Below, in pieces: positions 45,930 through 57,100 of a DNA stretch of 64,000 nucleotides (the stretch's first letter is position 1; every line of letters starts with the position of its first letter). Source of the DNA: Plebeiibacterium marinum (GTDB lineage: Bacteria > Bacteroidota > Bacteroidia > Bacteroidales > Marinilabiliaceae); the NCBI RefSeq assembly GCF_026013615.1, contig NZ_JAPDPI010000015.1, positions 1 to 64,000 on the forward strand, given 5' to 3'. The notes beneath the pieces are model-generated. The model saw only the letters and a program-made list of their open reading frames with translations, had not been told where the DNA came from and did no database searches. The translations under genes were made by a program, and so were the position numbers.

Positions 45930-47327
45930 TTAAACTTTAATCTGATCTGTTAGGTCAATTTTATTAATTAAGAAATCAATGGATATATAACTATAGTCTT
46001 TATTAGTAATGGCTTTTACTATTTTTTCAAAGTCATCACCAGCACCTTTAATTGGATATTTAATATTAAACTTGAGTTTACTATCTTCATTGAAAATTTT
46101 GCTTTTTCGATTATCGCCTACATACCAATTGTTGTAGAAATATAAATAATGTGCCTCCAAAGAAAGGAATTTGTGGTATCTATCTTCTTTAATAAGAGGA
46201 TTTACTATCTCTTCTATTGCCCATAATAGCTCAAATGGAGGTGTTGACCGATCTCTTGTTTTTGTGTATAAATCTGGATAGTATGACTTAATAAAAATTA
46301 GAAACACAAGCAAATGAGGAAATACAATGTGTTCCCTGTCAAATGACGAAAGTATCAATTTTGTTTGTGCAAAAATCTTCTCTTGTCCTCGTAACGGCAC
46401 TGATTTACTTTCAAAAAGCTTGGTAAATATTTCGATAAATAGCTTTTTATCATTATAAGAGTCGGAGTAATACCTTGGTTTATTTACATCGAAAAAACTA
46501 TCTAGTTGAAAATAATCAAACAAATAATTGGTAAATACACCTGGGTTTGGTTTGGGTAGACTATATTCAATATCGATAAAACGTCTTAGATACTCATCTG
46601 CATCAATTAAATCGCTTCCATATACGCCTCGTATGGAGTGACCTAATTGTACCTTATCCATTGCTAAAATGGAAACAATTCCTTTCACACTAAATAGATG
46701 CTTTATTTGTTCCAGAACTTCAACAGAGTAATCAGGTCTACAGCGATCCATTTCATCAATAAAGAAAACTATGGGTGTATTTTGTGTTGAGTCTTTTACA
46801 AATGATTCAAGCTGCTTGCGAAATTCTTTTATGCCTCGTTTACGATTGGTATAGGATTTTAACTGTTTTTCTAAACCTGTTATTGCAGTTTCAGACAATG
46901 CATTAACAGCTTCTTGGGCAAACCCTTTTCCAATATGTTTTTCTACTAAGGCTTTATCAGCCGCTGTAGCAATTTTTTTTGTTAACGGAGCAGCTTTTTT
47001 TAAAATATTTTTAAAGGATTGTTCTGTTTTCTTATCCATTAATTGTTCTAATTCAGATATTAAGGCAACAAATACATCTTTTTCAAAATCATTTTCCCAG
47101 GCATTATAGTAAAGTGTTTTAAAGCCTTCGTTTTTTAGATGTTGCTGCCACATCTTTACGAATGTTGTTTTTCCAGTACCCCAAGTACTATTCAAACCTA
47201 ATACAAATCCACAGGTGTAATTTGTTATTATTTGGGTAAGAATTAACGCAAATTGTTTACGATCCAATTGGCAATTTTCAAATGGATTATCAGGGTTTAT
47301 ATATAAATCGTTGTGACGTAAATTCAT
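45930..47327 (-). CDS. KAP-family P-loop NTPase
   Basis: STAND-like P-loop ATPase of the KAP family, often membrane-linked and often found in phage-defence loci. Walker A is STWGTGKTT (about 47-55). Walker B is PIVFFIDEMDRCRPDYSVEV, with the Arg-rich KAP signature after it. The segment LYYNAWENDFEKDVFVALIS is also typical. No clear transmembrane insertion is seen between Walker A and B, unlike many KAP proteins, so this one may be soluble. Length 465 residues. It lies 53 bases downstream of the FokI-type nuclease gene on the same strand. Confidence 0.88.
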   Translation of the reverse strand: MNLRHNDLYINPDNPFENCQLDRKQFALILTQIITNYTCGFVLGLNSTWGTGKTTFVKMWQQHLKNEGFKTLYYNAWENDFEKDVFVALISELEQLMDKKTEQSFKNILKKAAPLTKKIATAADKALVEKHIGKGFAQEAVNALSETAITGLEKQLKSYTNRKRGIKEFRKQLESFVKDSTQNTPIVFFIDEMDRCRPDYSVEVLEQIKHLFSVKGIVSILAMDKVQLGHSIRGVYGSDLIDADEYLRRFIDIEYSLPKPNPGVFTNYLFDYFQLDSFFDVNKPRYYSDSYNDKKLFIEIFTKLFESKSVPLRGQEKIFAQTKLILSSFDREHIVFPHLLVFLIFIKSYYPDLYTKTRDRSTPPFELLWAIEEIVNPLIKEDRYHKFLSLEAHYLYFYNNWYVGDNRKSKIFNEDSKLKFNIKYPIKGAGDDFEKIVKAITNKDYSYISIDFLINKIDLTDQIKV

Positions 47328-47380
47328 TTGTTGGTTTAACTATATAGTTAGGTAAGTTTCTAAATTGCGCTTATTTTTCT

Positions 47381-48727
47381 CTATACATCATCAAACTCTG
47401 CAATAATATTAGTTGATACAACAGGATTACTAAAGCTAATTAAACTTTCAATGACATTGGATAATCCCAATCTGTCTTTCGTTTTGTAGGCTAATAGATA
47501 CAGTAAAGCTTCTGATGATAATAGGATAAATCTTTTAATATCTGTATTCCAGGTGATTTCATTCACAAAACTTTCAAAGTTTGATTTAAAGGAATTGCTT
47601 ACAATTATAAAACCTATTTTTTTATAACCTTCTTTTTGAAGCTTTGGACAGTAATGATTAATATATTCTCTAATTGCCCTGTCATCAACACCCATGCTAT
47701 ATCCATTGCTATATGCTTTTGCATCTACAATAAAAGCTGTATTTTCTTCCCGAAACCTTAATATTGCATCAGGATTACGGCCACTGCCTTGCCCAAGTAT
47801 TTCGACATCGAAATCTAGTTGTTTAAATATTTCTGCAACCAATTTCTCATAAGCACTCCCTTTTGCAGATGCAGATTTTTCAGTTTCAGCCCCCAACTCA
47901 ACTAGTTTAGCTACTTTGGGAATAAGATAGTCGCTCAGAGCAAAACTAGATGATATTTTAAGAGTAGTTACTTCCGGTTCTGCTTCATCAGTTTGTTTAG
48001 CAATAGGAGTAATCTTTTCAATGGCTTTACTTTCTTTAGGATTACCGTTATAATTCCAAAATGCATGCTCTACATCCCAGTTTGTTAGTTCCTGTTTTGA
48101 ATAATCGGATAATACAGATTTTATTTCTTCATTAAGATTATAAAAGTTCTTATAATTTTCTTGTTGGTCGTTTTTATCTTCCCAAATATTCAAAGCCTCA
48201 TAAGCTTGTAATTGAGAGGTGTAGTAGATAGGCCATTTACTGTAATCTGCTATTGACCAGAAGTATGATAAGAAGTAACCAACAGAACTTGAGTTAGGAA
48301 CTTTACGCTTGTCAGTAGCTTTGTTCCGTATATCCAAACAATAGCTTTCAAGCATCTTAATTTTTTTTACAGCTTCATTCAAGGTACCAGGTAAAAGAAT
48401 CACCTCTTGAATCAATTTTGTAAGGGAGGTTAAATTCTCTCCGGCTGTGCGTACCAGCAGATTAAAGAACATTTGGCCTTTTATCGCTGTAAATCCCCAA
48501 AGGTTATTACGCTTATTGTAACTATCTATTGAAGTTTTAAACTCTCGAATATCTATTTCATCATTCTGAAATTGAGAAATAATACCTTGTAAATAACCAA
48601 TAGCCTCTATTCGTTGAATATCAATATTGGGTAGCTCTTTGCCTTTGTTATCAAGAATTACTTTGTCTGAAGAATTGTAATTATCCCAAATGGATCTGAT
48701 TTGTTTTATAGTGTCTTGAGTAAGCAT
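47381..48727 (-). CDS. Restriction endonuclease with FokI-type cleavage domain
   Basis: The C-terminal 160 residues match the FokI cleavage domain by pattern. The active site reads GRNPDAILRF then AFIVDAKAYSNGYSMGVDDR (Asp320, Asp335, Lys337 from the ATG), compared with PD...DTKAYSGGYNL in FokI, and IGFIIVSNSFKSNFESF follows as in FokI. The conserved Glu in SAYEKLVAEIF precedes it. The N-terminal 250 residues are helical and look like a specificity or adaptor part related to AlwI-type enzymes, but I cannot name it. The ATG at 48727 lies five bases after the stop of the ATPase gene; a TTG at 48736 is less likely. FokI domains cut only as dimers, which implies controlled assembly. Confidence 0.82.
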   Translation of the reverse strand: MLTQDTIKQIRSIWDNYNSSDKVILDNKGKELPNIDIQRIEAIGYLQGIISQFQNDEIDIREFKTSIDSYNKRNNLWGFTAIKGQMFFNLLVRTAGENLTSLTKLIQEVILLPGTLNEAVKKIKMLESYCLDIRNKATDKRKVPNSSSVGYFLSYFWSIADYSKWPIYYTSQLQAYEALNIWEDKNDQQENYKNFYNLNEEIKSVLSDYSKQELTNWDVEHAFWNYNGNPKESKAIEKITPIAKQTDEAEPEVTTLKISSSFALSDYLIPKVAKLVELGAETEKSASAKGSAYEKLVAEIFKQLDFDVEILGQGSGRNPDAILRFREENTAFIVDAKAYSNGYSMGVDDRAIREYINHYCPKLQKEGYKKIGFIIVSNSFKSNFESFVNEITWNTDIKRFILLSSEALLYLLAYKTKDRLGLSNVIESLISFSNPVVSTNIIAEFDDV

Positions 48728-48732
48728 CTGAA

Positions 48733-50670
48733 TCAATTAAAAGGTTTTACGGTTATTAATTTTTCAGAGGTTTCTGTAAATGAAACTCCATCCCAAAAAC
48801 TTTCTTCTCCGGATTTATCTGATTTATTATAACAGTAATTGTATTTATTAATTATAGAATTGTTCTCATTATGCCAATCTCCTATATTTTTGTCCTTTGG
48901 CGGTAATTCTACACCCTCTTTAAAAATTTTAAAATTAATATTCCCTTTAGTCAAAACCTCTGTTTTTCCAGGCTCTTTAATTAAATGTGAATCATCTTGA
49001 ATCACAAGATTGTATTTGTAATTATCACCATGGTTGACACATTTAACTTCAAACTCTAATTTTGTTCCCTTTTTTAATATGTTTTGGGTTATTTCAATTT
49101 TTCTTAATTCGGTTAGAGTATTGATACAATCGCTTAGCTCACTGTAAAATTTTGGAACGTCATAACTATCGTGGCTTGATGGATTAAGAACAAATTCTCT
49201 GTGGGAATTTAGTCTTTCAAACAAACTTTTATCCAATCCATTACTTTCAGAGAATACAACTGCTTCAGATAGTAAATTGCCAAGGGCTTTTAATTTTCCT
49301 TCGTCGTTTAATTTATACCTATTGGGTAGTATCTCTTTAAGAAAATTTTCAGCTTCTTTTCTTAGGAAATTACCTGCAATTTCATATTCATTTAAATCAA
49401 GGTAACGAATCGCCTTTCCCAAATATGACTCTGAATCATAAATTAAAGGTAATGGAATCTCATTGTTTTTATGAGAATACATTTCAATGAACTTCCAATT
49501 GTTTTGTTTGTAATGTTTAATTTTATTCTGAGCCATTTGGAAGAAAAAACGGTCATGAGTCATTATAAGAAGCTGATGTCTATTGGCTTTTCTGAGGATA
49601 ATGTCGAGCACAATGTTTCGATGACTCATGTCAAGACTAACCAATAAATCATCTAAAACAAGCAAACTACATGCATCAGCAAAGGTTCCTCGTTCATCAA
49701 GCATAGCAAAACGAATTGACAATGCAATTGCAGTTAGTTTTGCCTCGTTTAAAAAGGTATGAGGATTTGGTATGTCACGTTTACTAATATCTAATTTGTC
49801 ATCCAGTAGTTCTGCTGTTAAAAAGATTTTAGGTTTATGTAGTTTTCCGTCTTTAGCTCTCTTGCCAGTGGGTTTATTAAAATCGCAAACAATTTTATCG
49901 GTGTTAAAGCTTATCTTAAATGATTCATTAAATTCTTTAGTAAGATAATTGTTAGTCGCTTCTGTAATTTTTAATAAATAATTTTTGAGTAAATCGACAA
50001 ATTTTGGCAGCAAAACCTCTTTATACATCTTGTATTCTTCAGAACTCTCGCTTATAGTATGTTTCATGCTCTTGTTGCGAGGCAAATCTTCATGAACAGT
50101 TAATATATAATCCCACCAGTCTGATGCATATGATTTTCCGGAAAGTTCACCATTTAATAAAGGATATTCTTCTTCAAAATCTATAAACATCAATAAATCT
50201 TTAACAAATAGAGGAAAGAGGTTTATTGGTTCGCTATTACGGAAATCATATAGTTTTGACAGGTATTTGTAGTTTAAAAAATCACTGGCATTTAAGGTTT
50301 TTCTAACCAAAGTACCACCTTTTGTATTGATGCCATTAGGACGATTTGAAATTACCTTTTGCGTTATAGTCCCGTCTGAGCTAATAAAATCTATGATTAT
50401 ACCAGATTCAGAACCATTTGTGGCATAGCGGTTTTTTAAACTTTCAGTTTCATCATCACTAAAATACTTTTTAATTTGATGATTTCCAGTTTTTAAACAA
50501 CTTTGTAAAAAGGTGTATAGAGCCCAATAGATCGTGCTTTTACCACTCCCATTTTCACCATAGAGTAATAAGTTATCTTTTTCCAAATCAATTTTATTCT
50601 TTGGGTATTCGGCTTCAGTTCCATAAAAAAACTTGAAATTTCTTAATGTAATCGATTTTATTCTTTGCAT
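48733..50670 (-). CDS. SMC/RecF-like AAA ATPase
   Basis: ABC-type ATPase of the RecF/SMC class without a long coiled coil. Walker A is LLLYGENGSGKST (35-47). After a helical middle region the signature region leads to Walker B SLLVLDDLLVSLDMSHRNIV and the H-loop LLIMTHDRFFF. The C-terminal 230 residues form a separate domain (LRKEAENFLKEILPNRY, FVLNPSSHDSYDVPKFYSEL) of a kind seen in defence ATPases related to OLD or RloC-type proteins. Its start overlaps the methyltransferase stop (TAATG), and the nuclease gene follows at once. It probably loads or gates the nuclease; this is inference. Confidence 0.83.
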   Translation of the reverse strand: MQRIKSITLRNFKFFYGTEAEYPKNKIDLEKDNLLLYGENGSGKSTIYWALYTFLQSCLKTGNHQIKKYFSDDETESLKNRYATNGSESGIIIDFISSDGTITQKVISNRPNGINTKGGTLVRKTLNASDFLNYKYLSKLYDFRNSEPINLFPLFVKDLLMFIDFEEEYPLLNGELSGKSYASDWWDYILTVHEDLPRNKSMKHTISESSEEYKMYKEVLLPKFVDLLKNYLLKITEATNNYLTKEFNESFKISFNTDKIVCDFNKPTGKRAKDGKLHKPKIFLTAELLDDKLDISKRDIPNPHTFLNEAKLTAIALSIRFAMLDERGTFADACSLLVLDDLLVSLDMSHRNIVLDIILRKANRHQLLIMTHDRFFFQMAQNKIKHYKQNNWKFIEMYSHKNNEIPLPLIYDSESYLGKAIRYLDLNEYEIAGNFLRKEAENFLKEILPNRYKLNDEGKLKALGNLLSEAVVFSESNGLDKSLFERLNSHREFVLNPSSHDSYDVPKFYSELSDCINTLTELRKIEITQNILKKGTKLEFEVKCVNHGDNYKYNLVIQDDSHLIKEPGKTEVLTKGNINFKIFKEGVELPPKDKNIGDWHNENNSIINKYNYCYNKSDKSGEESFWDGVSFTETSEKLITVKPFN

Positions 50671-53600
50671 TAGACAGTTAAAATAGGCATTAGTAGATCA
50701 CGTAATTCAATTTTCATTGCTTTAAGGTTGTTCCTTATCTCATTATCCTTCTCCCTAAGTTTTTGGTAGGCGTTGTGGATAATTTCGCGTTGTTCTTCCT
50801 CTTGTTTGCCTTCTATGCTTTCAAAATCACGCTCAGCATAGGTGATGAAGGAAATACCAGCTTTCTTAAATTCCTCAGGAAAATACACTTCAAATACCAT
50901 TGCATCAATTACCTCTTCAAAGATTTCAGATATGTGAGAATTTGGCACGAATTCATTTAGTTGTTTTAATTTCTTTAGCTTAAGAATGTAATCTACAATA
51001 GTTGAAATGGGATTGTTTATTTCTAATTGAGGTAGGGGAAACTCTTTTACGTCTTTTACTAATATCTTTGGGAATGCCCCTTTTGTAGCCTTAGGTGAAT
51101 TATTAAAATGAAAAAAAGTTGCAAGTCTTGAGTTGAGTATGCCAGTCAATGCTTTTATGGAATATTCTTTACTTGATTTTACAATTATGATTGCAGGGTC
51201 ATTATATAGCTCATCAGATGTAATAGCAGCAAATATTGAGGGGTTTGTGATTTCCCGGATAAGTACTCTTTCACCATCAAAAAATTTGGGGTGTCGAGGA
51301 TTCGCTATACCATCACAATAATCAATATATTCTTTTTTATTCCAAGAAACCTCATACCTTGTTACATCTGCTCCCCAAAGCCATTTTTTTAAAGATTCTT
51401 TTTCAAATGAATCATAATGATAAACTCTGTTTTTTATAATATCTTCAGATTGTCCTTGATATTTGTCGTAAGCAATAAGTCCCTGAGATACATCAGGAAA
51501 ATAGTCAATAAGTTGTTTAGTACCTAATTTAATTTTAGACACTATATCAATAATATTGGTGTCTAACATAAAAGCTAGCCCCCAATTTTGGTTCATTAGT
51601 TTTAGGTTCTCAACATTTATATGAACTCTAGGCTTATTTGATAACTCCTTGAATGAAGTTATATCCTTTGTTTTTCTATAACCTACATTTTTAAGATTGG
51701 ACTTTCTCCATGTATTTATAGTATTACGTACTGTTGCTGACTGAAAAATACTAAATTTAGTACAATCTAGAATTTCTATTAATCCCCATTTGTCGAGAAT
51801 ATTTAAGCGATATTGCGCCGCAAAAGTATTGAATAAATATGTGTTAGGGATTATATATGAAAAAATACCATCTTCCTTAAGTAATAAACGAGCTTTTTCT
51901 GTGAAGTAGTGATATATCTCATAATCTGGAAGTTTACCTATGCTATTTACTACAATATTTCTATAATCACCCTTTATAGAAACTCCATATGGAGGATTCC
52001 CAATAACAATATCAAAACCTTCAAAATTACCATTTACATCTAGTAGGTTTGGAAACTCAAAACGCCATTCTATAGCCTCTTGGTAAACCTTTGATTCCTC
52101 TCGAGCTTGCTTTTCTTTTTCGAGTTTAGTAATTTCTTTTTTTAGCTGAGCTGTAGTTTTTAATTTTTCAATACTATTAATTGTTTCATTTAATCTTCTT
52201 ATCTCTTCATCTTTATATATATTCGAGGAGTCTTGATAATTCTTAATTTTTTGCTTTAACTCTTTAATTCTTGATTTCTTGTCCAATGCTCCAAAAAGAT
52301 TATTACCTTCTTGAAGGATTAAATCTGCTTTTAGAAGGTTAAGCTTTTTAATTTCCTTATTAGAGAAATATGTTTTAAATGCAGCCTTAACATCTTCGAT
52401 AAGTTGTTTAAATTCATTTTTCTTATTGTGATTTGCTTCATGTAGATATTCTCTAACTATGGATTTATATTTTTCAAGGTCAACCTTGTTTTCTTTCTCA
52501 CGACCTTTATTAAATTCTCTGAATATTTCATCAATTGGAGCATCAAGGGAGTAACGACTAATTAATGAGTTACCACAAATAATCTTATAATCGAGGTTTG
52601 GTAAAGGTCGTGGTGTTGGTTCATCTACAACCAAAGAAAGCCAAAAACGTAACCTGGCAATATCAACAGCTCCTTCTTCAATATCAACTCCATATATAGA
52701 GTTTTCAATAATGCTTTCTTTCACCCTTGCCGGACTCCATGCTGTATAACCTCTTTCAAATGCGATTAATCCTTTTAATGCAAATATTTCATGCAACAAA
52801 CCCATAGGAAAAGCACCTGAACCAATAGCCGGGTCACATATTTTTACATCCTCTAATAATGCATCAATGGTACGAAGCTCCTTATCACTTAATTCAGCTT
52901 TTTGTTTTTTCTTTACAAAGCTGTTAAGCTTTTCTTTCTCGGTTTCAGCTAAATGCGTGCTCAGGTATTCAATTAAGGATTCTTGCGTCATATAATGTAC
53001 AATCTCCTTAGGAGTATAGAAAGCCCCTTTATCTTTATTGTCTTCCAGTAAGTTTTCAAAAATATGCCCAAGCATTTCAGGGTCAACACCAATGTCCTGG
53101 TCGTCTGGGCTGCTTTCGTCCACTGTGAAATTGTATTTACTAAAGAAAGCAAACAACTCAATAAAACGTTGCGGTTCAAATTGAATGTTTTCAGGTTCGG
53201 TTTCATCTTTTTCGAATAAACCACCGTTTAAATATGGTATGCGAGTATTTGTTACCGAAAACACATCATTATTCTCAGTTCGATCTTGGTTTAAAGTATA
53301 GAAGAATAACGGCACCAATGCTTTTTGGTAAAAATGGTTCTTATCAGGAAATTCCTCGAATAGCCGGAAAACAAAATCTCTCTGACCATTACCCCATTCT
53401 TCACCTAATGGCACACCCATCCAACCTTTCTTCTGAAGAAAATATAGGAAGACAATTCGACCTAGAAATTTCTTAACAAAATCACTTACTAGTTTTTCAC
53501 CTTTATCATGGTCTCCATATACTTGCTTAGTAAACAAAGAAAATGCTTTGGGATTATCCACAATATAAGCCACAAAAGTTTCGTATTGATGAAAATAACC

Positions 53601-54179
53601 AGCGTAAAATTCCTTTGAAAGCTTCTCTACCGAAAAAGCTTTTAGGACGTCTTCCATAGTAATATTTCTGGTTTCAATTTGATTGAATAGCCATTCAAAT
53701 TGGTTAACCGCTGTCTTTACTGTTTCAAATTGTCCAAACAAATAGGTATACCGCTTTGGATGTGTTTCTGTTTTTACCTCGTTATTGTCCTCATCCCAGT
53801 ATAGAGACTTCGATATGAAAGTAAATCGCCAATCTAAAGCTTTATGGTTGTGGTATGTAATAATGGCTCCGTCAATATAACCAAACCCGATTTCACTAGA
53901 CAATATATTTCGTAATCCAACCCTATTTTTGGTTACTTGTTGGTTTTCTTTTAAAACAACTTCGTAAAACTTGATTATTTTGCCATCAGCAAGCGATATA
54001 TCACCAAACTCCCAAATGTGTTCTACATCCTTGTGTTTAACTAAAGAATCATCTTTAAGGTCAATGGGTGTTTGAAAGTAGTTGTTATCAAGGTTACGGA
54101 ATAATTCTTTAAGGAAATTTTTCCAAATATTGCTCTTGTATGGAGCATTGAAAATATTTTTTAATGTATCTCTTTTCAT
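50670..54179 (-). CDS. Eco57I-type N6-adenine DNA methyltransferase
   Basis: Large class gamma DNA methyltransferase. GAFYTPKEIVHYM (385-397) precedes the SAM-binding motif I, ICDPAIGSGAFPMG (447-460). The catalytic motif IV is IGNPPYG (726-732). About 190 residues of charged coiled coil (560-705) are inserted between them. The C-terminal third has the specificity-domain style of type IIG enzymes (ILVKDVKEFPLPQLEI). The N-terminal 380 residues are shared with MTases of BREX/DISARM-like loci (NRVGLRNILSSEIGFGYIDG), with no convincing nuclease triad. It probably marks self DNA for the locus. Length 1,169 residues. Its stop overlaps the ATPase start, and its start is nine bases after the helicase stop. 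Confidence 0.88.
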   Translation of the reverse strand: MKRDTLKNIFNAPYKSNIWKNFLKELFRNLDNNYFQTPIDLKDDSLVKHKDVEHIWEFGDISLADGKIIKFYEVVLKENQQVTKNRVGLRNILSSEIGFGYIDGAIITYHNHKALDWRFTFISKSLYWDEDNNEVKTETHPKRYTYLFGQFETVKTAVNQFEWLFNQIETRNITMEDVLKAFSVEKLSKEFYAGYFHQYETFVAYIVDNPKAFSLFTKQVYGDHDKGEKLVSDFVKKFLGRIVFLYFLQKKGWMGVPLGEEWGNGQRDFVFRLFEEFPDKNHFYQKALVPLFFYTLNQDRTENNDVFSVTNTRIPYLNGGLFEKDETEPENIQFEPQRFIELFAFFSKYNFTVDESSPDDQDIGVDPEMLGHIFENLLEDNKDKGAFYTPKEIVHYMTQESLIEYLSTHLAETEKEKLNSFVKKKQKAELSDKELRTIDALLEDVKICDPAIGSGAFPMGLLHEIFALKGLIAFERGYTAWSPARVKESIIENSIYGVDIEEGAVDIARLRFWLSLVVDEPTPRPLPNLDYKIICGNSLISRYSLDAPIDEIFREFNKGREKENKVDLEKYKSIVREYLHEANHNKKNEFKQLIEDVKAAFKTYFSNKEIKKLNLLKADLILQEGNNLFGALDKKSRIKELKQKIKNYQDSSNIYKDEEIRRLNETINSIEKLKTTAQLKKEITKLEKEKQAREESKVYQEAIEWRFEFPNLLDVNGNFEGFDIVIGNPPYGVSIKGDYRNIVVNSIGKLPDYEIYHYFTEKARLLLKEDGIFSYIIPNTYLFNTFAAQYRLNILDKWGLIEILDCTKFSIFQSATVRNTINTWRKSNLKNVGYRKTKDITSFKELSNKPRVHINVENLKLMNQNWGLAFMLDTNIIDIVSKIKLGTKQLIDYFPDVSQGLIAYDKYQGQSEDIIKNRVYHYDSFEKESLKKWLWGADVTRYEVSWNKKEYIDYCDGIANPRHPKFFDGERVLIREITNPSIFAAITSDELYNDPAIIIVKSSKEYSIKALTGILNSRLATFFHFNNSPKATKGAFPKILVKDVKEFPLPQLEINNPISTIVDYILKLKKLKQLNEFVPNSHISEIFEEVIDAMVFEVYFPEEFKKAGISFITYAERDFESIEGKQEEEQREIIHNAYQKLREKDNEIRNNLKAMKIELRDLLMPILTV

Positions 54180-54188
54180 AGCTTAACG

Positions 54189-57100
54189 TTAAGAAGAAAA
54201 TGATTCAGATATTATTATCTGTGGCTTATTCTTCGTTGTTTTGACTCTTACTTTCGGTTTTTCATCAAATGATTCTTCTTTCAATTCTTCAAGTGGATAG
54301 GCTTTAATAATCTTTAAAATCTCGTTGTATTCATCAGCTCGTTTTAGCTTTTTACTGATACTTTCTTTTTTAAATTTGTTGATTTCACGAGGTAGTTTCT
54401 GAAAACGTCCTATCTCAATAGCTTTTTTAGCTTCTAACAATAATTCTTTTTCATCATCAGATGAAAATTCCTGTAACGATAAATCTCTAATGATTGCAAT
54501 AGCACGTTTTTCATTAGGTCCCTGTTTAATACTAGCTTTAGTTCCCAGACTTAATAAGCTTAAATCTTCAATAAAAGAACTTAAAGCTGTATTGATTTGA
54601 GTATAATGAAATTCAGGTAAGGCAATTGCTCTTTCTGTATATTCAGCTTTGTATAATCTTGCCGCTTCAACAAAGGTTAGTTCCTCAATTGAATTATCAG
54701 CATGCATTAAATAGTAGGCATCTCGTTTACGATCTTTAATGTAAGCAATTGTTTGTCCTTTAAGTGCTTTGTTGTTTCTGCCACAGCGAGCTCGGTGGGG
54801 AATTTTGTTTTTAATATATTGGTATTCTTCCGGATGTTCTTCTCTGAATTTTCGTAAGTAATTAAGATATTCTAAACGTTCATCTTTTTCTTCTTCAGGG
54901 AGCTGTTCAAATAGTCCGAATGAATCATAATCTTCCTGAGTAGAGTATATCTGGCTATCTTCTCCTAAAGCAGAGTGGAAGGCTTGCAATTTTATATATG
55001 CTTTTTTATTCAATTCTATCTCATTATCTGCTTGTTCTGTAGGGAAGAAGTTGTAGATATGAATAAAATTAGAAGGCGTACCAACTCGATTTACACGCCC
55101 GATACGTTGCATTAGTCGAGTTGAATTCCAAGGTATGTCGTAGTTTAAAATTACATTTGAGCGATGAAGATTTACTCCTTCAGCCAATACTTCAGTTGTA
55201 ATTATTATATCGTAATCATCTTTTCGTTCTGTTATAGGTTGATTTGCATCAAAGTTTTCCGCTATTATATCGGTAAGTTCTTTAGCATTTGAAGAATCAA
55301 CACTTAAAATTCTTTTAAATCCATCATTTTTAAGCTTATCTACAATGTGTGCTGTAGTTTCTTTTGATTCAGAGAATATTACAAGTTTGTTATTGTCGTT
55401 AATTTCAGAATTAAAAAACTCTCCTTTTAACTTATGTATTAAAGTGTCATATTTAGGGTCATAACTATTGACAGCTTCCCATTTACCAACTAGTGTTTCT
55501 AATATTTCATTATCCTTTTGTATGCCTTGAATAAATTCTTCGGAAAATTCTTCAACATCAAAAGCTTGAATTTTTGCCGGGTCATCTGAATTCAGTAGTA
55601 GTTCATCTAATTCTGCTTCATTATCATTCAATATAAATTCACTAACACCAAGTTTTGGAGCGATGTAAATTTTTCCATTTTCAATCATTTTTAGCATTGC
55701 CCGATTTGCATCATAATATCGACCTAAACTCATTCTAAAAGCATGGAACGAACTATCAATACGCTTAACTAAAAGGATTTTCATAATAACTGCCAATTGC
55801 TCAGAGATACGATCTGCCTGGCTTGCATTCACATTTGTTGCTTTTTTATATTGCTTTTTGGCTTCATCGCTCATAAATTTTATGGCTTGATAACGATAAT
55901 AGCCTAATCCCTTTTTAGTATCCTTTACCAATTTTAAAGTCTCATCATATAATTGGCTAACTTCATCATTTAACTGATAAAGTATTTGTTTGGGTGGTAT
56001 AATTTCAGGAAATGAAACTCCTTGTTCTTTGATATCATTCAAATAACTAGGAGTATTTCTGATATCGGTTCGAGTTCTTCTAACAATAACAGGTTCCAAT
56101 ACTTTTGTTCGTATCTCTTCGTAGATTTCTTTTACCCCCTGAGCAATTTTAATTTGGTCTCTTTCTTTTTTTAGTTTATTGTATTTATCAATTAAAGGCC
56201 GGAAAAAATGCTGTAAGTTTCCAACCTCTAAGGTTGATTGTTTAGAATCTTGAAACAAATAGAGTTGGTTTCGAATATCTTCCGGTTTATTGTTTAATGG
56301 AGTAGCTGTGACAAGAATAACTTTTTTCTTATCAGATAAATCATTTCCTTGCCTTTTACGTTTGGTTTTACATATTTTCTGTAACTGGTGAAACATCTCC
56401 GACTCATCAGAACGAAATTTGTGAGCTTCATCCACTATTATTAAGTCATAATCTTCAGGGTGTTTGATTTTATGAAGAGAACCATTAGTAATAAAATCGA
56501 TATTGGGTACTTCAAAATCCCTAATTGTTCTTCTCCAGCTTTTTTCAACTGCTGGAGGATAGATTATCAACGTTTTTGTTCTATATCCATTAGCAAAGTA
56601 GAATTTCTTAGCAATGATTGTGGCAATGATAGTTTTACCCAAACCTACCACATCAGCCAATACAAATCCGGAGTGTTTTAGTAGTTTAGAATAACCATCG
56701 TTTACTGCATCAATTTGATAAGCAAGTTTCTTATATCCTTTGGGAAGGTCTGTAATTGATTCCGGGTCGTATTCAATTGCTTTACCAAAGTATTCGATTA
56801 AAAGTTTAATATATATTTCAAATGGTGAAAATTCATCACTGATATGTGTTGTCTTTTTTAGCTCTTCAAGGGATTGTGGCAGAATATCAATAGCTTCCTT
56901 CCAAAGATCATCAAAGGTAGTACTAGCAAATACCACATCATCATAGTAAGGTAGTAAGACATTGAATTCAAAGTTCTTTTCGATACCCGAAACTGAAAGG
57001 TTAGATGACCCCGTAATTACCCTCCCAGGATTATGCTCATTCCATTGTTTTGGTCTGAAAATATAGATTTTTGCATGAATGTTTTTATCAGGATGTGCTT

